From positions 44,004,988-44,068,987 of the forward strand of contig NC_087070.1 in NCBI RefSeq assembly GCF_963678635.1: a stretch of DNA of 64,000 nt, given 5' to 3'. Positions 56,160 through 64,000 of the stretch are shown piece by piece (position 1 is the stretch's first letter; each line of letters opens with the position of its first letter). A program made the translations under genes and the position numbers. The notes beneath the pieces were generated by a model. It was given only the letters and a program-made list of their open reading frames with translations. It had not been told where the DNA came from and searched no databases. Origin of the DNA: Symsagittifera roscoffensis (lineage: Eukaryota > Xenacoelomorpha > Acoela > Convolutidae).

Positions 56160-59100
56160 TTTTCCTAAAACGTTGAAATTTTATTTGCTAAATAGCTTCA
56201 TACAAATCGCAATGATTGAATTTTCGGGTTGTCTATTTGAAAATTTCAAATGAAAGTGGGAGTTTGATGCTTTTATTGGAACCCATTCGATAAGCAAACT
56301 GGTTTTAGACTTTTTTCCGGCAAGAAAAAATTTTTTCCCGTAAAAAAATTCAAACATTCAACGCATCTGGTGTAGAGGTAACATCCATGCTTGAGTCCAG
56401 TCGGCCTGTAAGTATTCCGAATACCATTTCTGGAGTCCCAATGATGAAGGTGATATAGTTACAATCATTTTCCCGTATTTTTTTGCAAATTTTGCTTTGT
56501 CGATTCATCGGAACATAATTAGTATGCATGCGATTATTACGCTCGTGATTAGCACGCTTCATCAAATCCGAACAGTTTTTCATCTAACTGACTTATTTAG
56601 CAGAATCACTGAATCACTTCCCTAATCTTTACTTAATTTATATCGCAAAAAAACTTATTTCAAGCAAGGAATTGCGCATTAAAACTTTGGAAAGTTTTAA
56701 CTTTGTCTTAGCTTAAATCGGCTCACAACAACTTTGAACGTTTCAACCAAGCTAAAGTACGACAAAATTTGAAATAATTTAGGTTGTTTTCGTAGCTTAA
56801 AAAGTTTTCCAAGCTTTGAGTAATTAGGTTAAGAAATGTTTGAAGTACTATGAACTGATTCGCGAGAAGTCTAAGTTCTTCAAGCAAGAAGTTGAGCAAA
56901 AACACTTCACAGTATTCCAGATTTTTCTTATCTTAAATCGAATCTTTAAAAAAAGTGGTTTTTGCAAGCAACCATTTAAGCAATAACACTAAAGTTCGAA
57001 AATATTTTCATTGCTTGAATTGACCCGAAAATTGATGGTTTTTGAGCAAAAGAACGAAGTAATTTCGAGATGATTTCACTTGCGAGAGCAAGTAACTTGT
57101 AATCGGGAACTAGACTTTTTCTCATAAATAATTTTTCTTACACTTTTTCTGCTCAGTTTCATTTGCTGCTCAAACTCAATTAAAAATGCCTTTCAGTTCT
57201 TTTGAGGTAGTAACTAACTTTTCGAAATAATTATTGAAAATTTTTTATTTTTTTTGGACTTGTTTTTGACTCAAAGTTTTATGCATTCAGCTTTTTCCAG
57301 TAGCTTTATTGGTCATATTTTTGCTTGTGTATATGAAGCGCAACTTCGCCCCTGTGCTAAAATATGTTTTAAGAAATTTTATGGGATGTGGCTTTTTCTA
57401 TTACTATTTTTTTTCAAAAGCTTAAGAAATATTCATTTTTTTCAAAACAATTAATTTTTTTGTTGGAAAGAACACCAATTTCTTTGTGTGCCTGTTTATA
57501 CGCCTAAAGTTTTTTTTTACCGTAGCCCATTTTTTACAGCCTTCGAAAAAGTATATGGGGGAAATTTTGGCCATTTTTTAAATTTATTTTTCATTTTCTC
57601 AAACAGTACCCTCCCAAACCTGAGATTTTGGGTTGAATGAATAGAATAGGTTGTGCGAAGCTTCCCTGTTTCAGCGGTTACGCCTCAATTTTTTCCACAG
57701 AAATTATGGCCCTTGGAAAAACGTAAAATTTTGATTTTTGACCGTTTCTCAAGCTGTTCGACTTTTCTGAAACAAAACCTCTCTAATCTCAGATTTTAGG
57801 TTTAATGGAGAGAATGATTTGCGGGATTTTGTATCAATAAAAAAAACTTTGAGCCATACTCGCTTGCATTAACGGCTATGCCCAAACGTTTTTCCACAAA
57901 ATTTTTATGGCACTCGGAAAGGTCAAACATTTAATTTTTGAAAACGTTTTTTAAAATTTTTTGAATTTTCTCAAAAACTGCAATCCCAAACCTGAAATTT
58001 TGGGTTTATTTAAAAGAAAGAGTTCAGAGAAGCTCAATTGTATCAGCTGTTACGTCTAATTTTTTTAAAAAAAAATTATGAAACTGATATCAAGGGTTCT
58101 GATATCTGTCGAATCTGATATCGAGGGTTTAATCAAGGCATGAGGTTGTGGAAAGCTAAAAGCTCTTAAAGTGTGTAAAAAAATTTTCTGTCCTACGCAA
58201 ATTTCAAATTCATGAAATAGTTTCACTCATAAATGGTTTTATAAGAGAAACAACTAACATTTTGGGTGAAACCAAGTTTTTTAAATTACCCATTTCATCC
58301 TGCATCAGCACTAAAAACTATGAAAATAATCAATTAGGTACATTAAGAGGGGCTTCTAGTACTATACCTGAAAATTATTCTGTAGTTTGTAAATTTACCA
58401 ACTCTGATTTTGAATTATTGTATTTGTTCGTTTATCTTTAAATGGGATAGACTTATGCTATATCGACTTTGTTAACTTATGTCGCGTAGTTTCTGAGGCG
58501 AGTTTTTTGAGATATTTTTGCCTATTTCAGAAGGGATGGGTCGTAAAAAATTTGCCGCTCGGTCATTAATTCTCAATTCTTGCTGAGGCTGTTTATAAGC
58601 CTGGTCCAAGACAGAAGTAACCTTTGTTGTATAGTTTTCGACTTTTTCAAGTAATTTGTTCAGCCTACTTTTCAACAAAATGGCTTTTTCTTTTTTTTCT
58701 ATCCAAAAACTTTTATTTCAACGGTTTAATTGTATTGCAAGTTTTGCAATGCTCAACTTCGCCTCTGTGTTCAACCTGTTTTCATAGCTTGAATCGATTG
58801 GCGAAAAGTTAACGGTCTTCAAGCAAGCTATTCAGCAATTACATTTTGAAACACGTCAAGTTATTTTCATAGCTCGAATCGACTTGCATATTTGTTCGAC
58901 TACCAAGTTACTGAGCGAAAAAATTTTTGTCAAGCAGAAAATTAATCCTTAGAACATAGTGAATTCACAGCTTGAATTGATTGGTTTAAATTTTTTTTCA
59001 AGCAAACTATTAAACTAATAAACGTTAGAAACATTTTTTTTAAATTTTCATTCGTACCATTCAAGCTATTCAAGCGATATAGAAACTTTGAAGCCTCGTT

Positions 59101-62100
59101 CAATAGATTGAAACAGTTTTCCTAAAACGTTGAAATTTTATTTGCTAAATAGCTTCATACAAATCGCAATGATTGAATTTTCGGGTTGTCTATTTGAAAA
59201 TTTCAAATGAAAGTGGGAGTTTGATGCTTTTATTGGAACCCATGCGATAAGCAAACTGGTTTTAGACTTTTTTCCGGCAAGAAAAAATTTTTTCCCGTAA
59301 AAAAATTCAAACATTCAACGCATCTGGTGTAGAGGTAACATCCATGCTTGAGTCCAGTCAGGGCCTGTAAGTATTCCGAATACCATTTCTGGAGTCCCAA
59401 TGATGAAGGTGATATAGTTACAATTATTTTCCCGTATTTTTTTGCAAATTTTGCTTTGTCGATTCATCGGAACATAATTAGTATGCATGCGATTATTACG
59501 CTCGTGATTAGCACGCTTCATCAAATCCGAACAGTTTTTCATCTAACTGACTTATTTAGCAGAATCACTGAATCACTTCCCTAATCTTTACTTAATTTAT
59601 ATCGCAAAAAAAACTTATTTCAAGCAAGGAATTGCGCATTAAAACTTTGGAAAGTTTTAACTTTGTCTTAGCTTAAATCGGCTCACAACAACTTTGAACG
59701 TTTCAACCAAGCTAAAGTACGACAAAATTTGAAATAATTTAGGTTGTTTTCGTAGCTTAAAAAGTTTTCCAAGCTTTGAGTAATTAGGTTAAGAAATGTT
59801 TGAAGTACTATGAACTGATTCGCGAGAAGTCTAAGTTCTTCAAGCAAGAAGTTGAGCAAAAACACTTCACAGTATTCCAGATTTTTCTTATCTTAAATCG
59901 AATCTTTAAAAAAAGTGGTTTTTGCAAGCAACCATTTAAGCAATAACACTAAAGTTCGAAAATATTTTCATTGCTTGAATTGACCCGCAAATTGATGGTT
60001 TTTGAGCAAAAGAACGAAGTAATTTCGAGATGATTTCACTTGCGAGAGCAAGTAACTTGTAATCGGGAACTAGACTTTTTCTCATAAATAATTTTTCTTA
60101 CACTTTTTCTGCTCAGTTTCATTTGCTGCTCAAACTCAATTAAAAATGCCTTTCAGTTCTTTTGAGGTAGTAACTAACTTTTCGAAATAATTATTGAAAA
60201 TTTTTTTTTTTTTTTTTTTGGACTTGTTTTTGACTCAAAGTTTTATGCATTCAGCTTTTTCCAGTAGCTTTATTGGTCATATTTTTGCTTGTGTATATGA
60301 AGCGCAACTTCGCCCCTGTGCTAAAATATGTTTTAAGAAATTTTATGGGATGTGGCTTTTTCTATTACTATTTTTTTTCAAAAGCTTAAGAAATATTCAT
60401 TTTTTTCAAAACAATTAATTTTTTTGTTGGAAAGAACACCAATTTCTTTGTGTGCCTGTTTATACGCCTAAAGTTTTTTTTTACCGTAGCCCATTTTTTA
60501 CAGCCTTCGAACAAGTATGTGGGGGAAATTTTGGCCATTTTTTAAATTTATTTTTCATTTTCTCAAACAGTACCCTCCCAAACCTGAGATTTTGGGTTGA
60601 ATGAATAGAATAGGTTGTGCGAAGCTTCCCTGTTTCAGCGGTTACGCCTCAATTTTTTCCACAGAAATTATGGCCCTTGGAAAAACGTAAAATTTTGATT
60701 TTTGACCGTTTCTCAAGCTGTTCGACTTTTCTGAAACAAAACCTCTCTAATCTCAGATTTTAGGTTTAATGGAGAGAATGATTTGCGGGATTTTGTATCA
60801 ATAAAAAAAACTTTGAGCCATACTCGCTTGCATTAACGGCTATGCCCAAACGTTTTTCCACAAAATTTTTATGGCACTCGGAAAGGTCAAACATTTAATT
60901 TTTGAAAACGTTTTTTAAAATTTTTTGAATTTTCTCAAAAACTGCAATCCCAAACCTGAAATTTTGGGTTTATTTAAAAGAAAGAGTTCAGAGAAGCTCA
61001 ATTGTATCAGCTGTTACGTCTAATTTTTTTAAAAAAAATTATGAAACTGATATCAAGGGTTCTGATATCTGTCGAATCTGATATCGAGGGTTTAATCAAG
61101 GCATGAGGTTGTGGAAAGCTAAAAGCTCTTAAAGTGTGTAAAAAAATTTTCTGTCCTACGCAAATTTCAAATTCATGAAATAGTTTCACTCATAAATGGT
61201 TTTATAAGAGAAACAACTAACATTTTGGGTGAAACCAAGTTTTTTAAATTACCCATTTCATCCTGCATCAGCACTAAAAACTATGAAAATAATCAATTAG
61301 GTACATTAAGAGGGGCTTCTAGTACTATACCTGAAAATTATTCTGTAGTTTGTAAATTTACCAACTCTGATTTTGAATTATTGTATTTGTTCGTTTATCT
61401 TTAAATGGGATAGACTTATGCTATATCGACTTTGTTAACTTATGTCGCGTAGTTTCTGAGGCGAGTTTTTTGAGATATTTTTGCCTATTTCAGAAGGGAT
61501 GGGTCGTAAAAAATTTGCCGCTCGGTCATTAATTCTCAATTCTTGCTGAGGCTGTTTATAAGCCTGGTCCAAGACAGAAGTAACCTTTGTTGTATAGTTT
61601 TCGACTTTTTCAAGTAATTTGTTCAGCCTACTTTTCAACAAAATGGCTTTTTCTTTTTTTTCTATCCAAAAACTTTTATTTCAACGGTTTAATTGTAATG
61701 CAAGTTTTGCAATGCTCAACTTCGCCTCTGTGTTCAACCTGTTTTCATAGCTTGAATCGATTGGCGAAAAGTTAACGGTCTTCAAGCAAGCTATTCAGCA
61801 ATTACATTTTGAAACACGTCAAGTTATTTTCATAGCTCGAATCGACTTGCATATTTGTTCGACTACCAAGTTACTGAGCGAAAAAATTTTTGTCAAGCAG
61901 AAAATTAATCCTTAGAACATAGTGAATTCACAGCTTGAATTGATTGGTTTAAATTTTTTTTCAAGCAAACTATTAAACTAATAAACGTTAGAAACATTTT
62001 TTTTAAATTTTCATTCGTACCATTCAAGCTATTCAAGCGATATAGAAACTTTGAAGCCTCGTTCAATAGATTGAAACAGTTTTCCTAAAACGTTGAAATT

Positions 62101-64000
62101 TTATTTGCTAAATAGCTTCATACAAATCGCAATGATTGAATTTTCGGGTTGTCTATTTGAAAATTTCAAATGAAAGTGGGAGTTTGATGCTTTTATTGGA
62201 ACCCATGCGATAAGCAAACTGGTTTTAGACTTTTTTCCGGCAAGAAAAAATTTTTTCCCGTAAAAAAATCAAACATTCAACGCATCTGGTGTAGAGGTAA
62301 CATCCATGCTTGAGTCCAGTCAGGGCCTGTAAGTATTCCGAATACCATTTCTGGAGTCCCAATGATGAAGGTGATATAGTTACAATTATTTTCCCGTATT
62401 TTTTTGCAAATTTTGCTTTGTCGATTCATCGGAACATAATTAGTATGCATGCGATTATTACGCTCGTGATTAGCACGCTTCATCAAATCCGAACAGTTTT
62501 TCATCTAACTGACTTATTTAGCAGAATCACTGAATCACTTCCCTAATCTTTACTTAATTTATATCGCAAAAAAAAAACTTATTTCAAGCAAGGAATTGCG
62601 CATTAAAACTTTGGAAAGTTTTAACTTTGTCTTAGCTTAAATCGGCTCACAACAACTTTGAACGTTTCAACCAAGCTAAAGTACGACAAAATTTGAAATA
62701 ATTTAGGTTGTTTTCGTAGCTTAAAAAGTTTTCCAAGCTTTGAGTAATTAGGTTAAGAAATGTTTGAAGTACTATGAACTGATTCGCGAGAAGTCTAAGT
62801 TCTTCAAGCAAGAAGTTGAGCAAAAACACTTCACAGTATTCCAGATTTTTCTTATCTTAAATCGAATCTTTAAAAAAAGTGGTTTTTGCAAGCAACCATT
62901 TAAGCAATAACACTAAAGTTCGAAAATATTTTCATTGCTTGAATTGACCCGCAAATTGATGGTTTTTGAGCAAAAGAACGAAGTAATTTCGAGATGATTT
63001 CAATTGCGAGAGCAAGTAACTTGTAATCGGGAACTAGACTTTTTCTCATAAATAATTTTTCTTACACTTTTTCTGCTCAGTTTCATTTGCTGCTCAAACT
63101 CAATTAAAAATGCCTTTCAGTTCTTTTGAGGTAGTAACTAACTTTTCGAAATAATTATTGAAAATTTTTTATTTTTTTTGGACTTGTTTTTGACTCAAAG
63201 TTTTATGCATTCAGCTTTTTCCAGTAGCTTTATTGGTCATATTTTTGCTTGTGTATATGAAGCGCAACTTCGCCCCTGTGCTAAAATATGTTTTAAGAAA
63301 TTTTATGGGATGTGGCTTTTTCTATTACTATTTTTTTTCAAAAGCTTAAGAAATATTCATTTTTTTCAAAACAATTAATTTTTTTGTTGGAAAGAACACC
63401 AATTTCTTTGTGTGCCTGTTTATACGCCTAAAGTTTTTTTTTACCGTAGCCCATTTTTTACAGCCTTCGAAAAAGTATGTGGGGGAAATTTTGGCCATTT
63501 TTTAAATTTATTTTTCATTTTCTCAAACAGTACCCTCCCAAACCTGAGATTTTGGGTTGAATGAATAGAATAGGTTGTGCGAAGCTTCCCTGTTTCAGCG
63601 GTTACGCCTCAATTTTTTCCACAGAAATTATGGCCCTTGGAAAAACGTAAAATTTTGATTTTTGACCGTTTCTCAAGCTGTTCGACTTTTCTGAAACAAA
63701 ACCTCTCTAATCTCAGATTTTAGGTTTAATGGAGAGAATGATTTGCGGGATTTTGTATCAATAAAAAAAACTTTGAGCCATACTCGCTTGCATTAACGGC
63801 TATGCCCAAACGTTTTTCCACAAAATTTTTATGGCACTCGGAAAGGTCAAACATTTAATTTTTGAAAACGTTTTTTAAAATTTTTTGAATTTTCTCAAAA
63901 ACTGCAATCCCAAACCTGAAATTTTGGGTTTATTTAAAAGAAAGAGTTCAGAGAAGCTCAATTGTATCAGCTGTTACGTCTAATTTTTTAAAAAAAAAAT
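56160..64000. repeat. Tandem array of a ~2.96-kb unit, at least 2.6 copies
   Basis: The copies start TTTTCCTAAAACGTTG at 56160, 59117 and 62080, so the periods are 2957 and 2963 bp; the third runs off the window. Differences are few: single bases and homopolymer lengths (for example the T run near 57245, 60200 and 63165), and AGTCGGCC in copy 1 versus AGTCAGGGCC in the others. Short frames of 60-78 codons recur, but the last change shifts one between copies. I see no conserved coding sequence. Confidence 0.95.
57500..58070. repeat. Sub-repeats inside the 2.96-kb unit
   Basis: Three degenerate copies of ~190 bp start with TACGCC or TATGCCC (near 57500, 57682 and 57880). Each has TTTTTCCACA-AAATT..TATGG-type, TTTCTCAA and CCAAACCTGAGATTTTGGGTT-like segments in the same order. 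The outer parts of the unit hold another ~95-bp sub-repeat around CAAGCAAGCTATT and TTCATAGCTTGAAT. Confidence 0.65.

Noticed and set aside
56350-56583. Minus-strand frame of 77 codons repeated in the tandem array
   Set aside because: Copy 1 differs from copies 2 and 3 by an indel that shifts the frame, with no sign of coding constraint.

Overview
The window is nuclear DNA of an invertebrate animal. Two host genes have large, AT-rich, repeat-filled introns with GT-AG borders. One encodes an NR1H-type nuclear receptor (the LXR/FXR/EcR group, to my knowledge a bilaterian family) and the other a CNGA-type cyclic-nucleotide-gated channel. Parts of the receptor's ligand-binding domain read most like vertebrate FXR, which is only a weak hint of a deuterostome. 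I cannot name the species.

Positions 1-23340 are retrotransposon. Element B is a Ty3/gypsy-like element on the minus strand. Its Gag (2093 down to 1, cut by the window edge) and its leader, PBS-like site and LTR-like end (21049 to about 23340) are separated by a second element. Element A (2633-21048, plus strand, 18,416 bp) sits inside a 14-bp minisatellite of B's leader. A has two 886-bp LTRs that differ at one position, a 3.1-kb structured leader, and an intact 3160-residue polyprotein (Gag, two zinc knuckles, protease, RT, RNase H, D,D35E integrase, GPY/F). The polyprotein ends in a domain that looks like a TARG1/OARD1-type macro domain. A second intact ORF of 1003 residues, which I cannot assign, follows in the place where env would lie. 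This giant element is the most unusual thing in the window.

Positions 23784-53300 hold the nuclear receptor in eight plus-strand coding exons (946 residues). The splice phases are consistent throughout: a Q/S/N-rich A/B region, a C4 zinc-finger DBD split after CKG, a hinge, an LBD and an AF-2 helix. The last intron appears to be GC-AG. The channel gene (43378 down to 37465, four exons, 994 residues) lies antisense inside the receptor's 13.5-kb third intron. It has an S5-pore turret much larger than in vertebrate CNGA and lacks the C-terminal zipper region.

The introns carry several repeat families: two non-autonomous Helitron-like elements packed with a ~160-bp satellite, hAT-type MITEs with 8-bp target duplications, a tRNA-headed SINE-like family, a ~450-bp dispersed family (here S2), a ~175-bp family with a palindrome (S3), and a 74-bp-arm foldback.

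Positions 53301-56159 are non-coding apart from a 101-bp tandem duplication. From 56160 to the window end there are nearly three head-to-tail copies of a ~2.96-kb unit that shows no convincing coding sequence.
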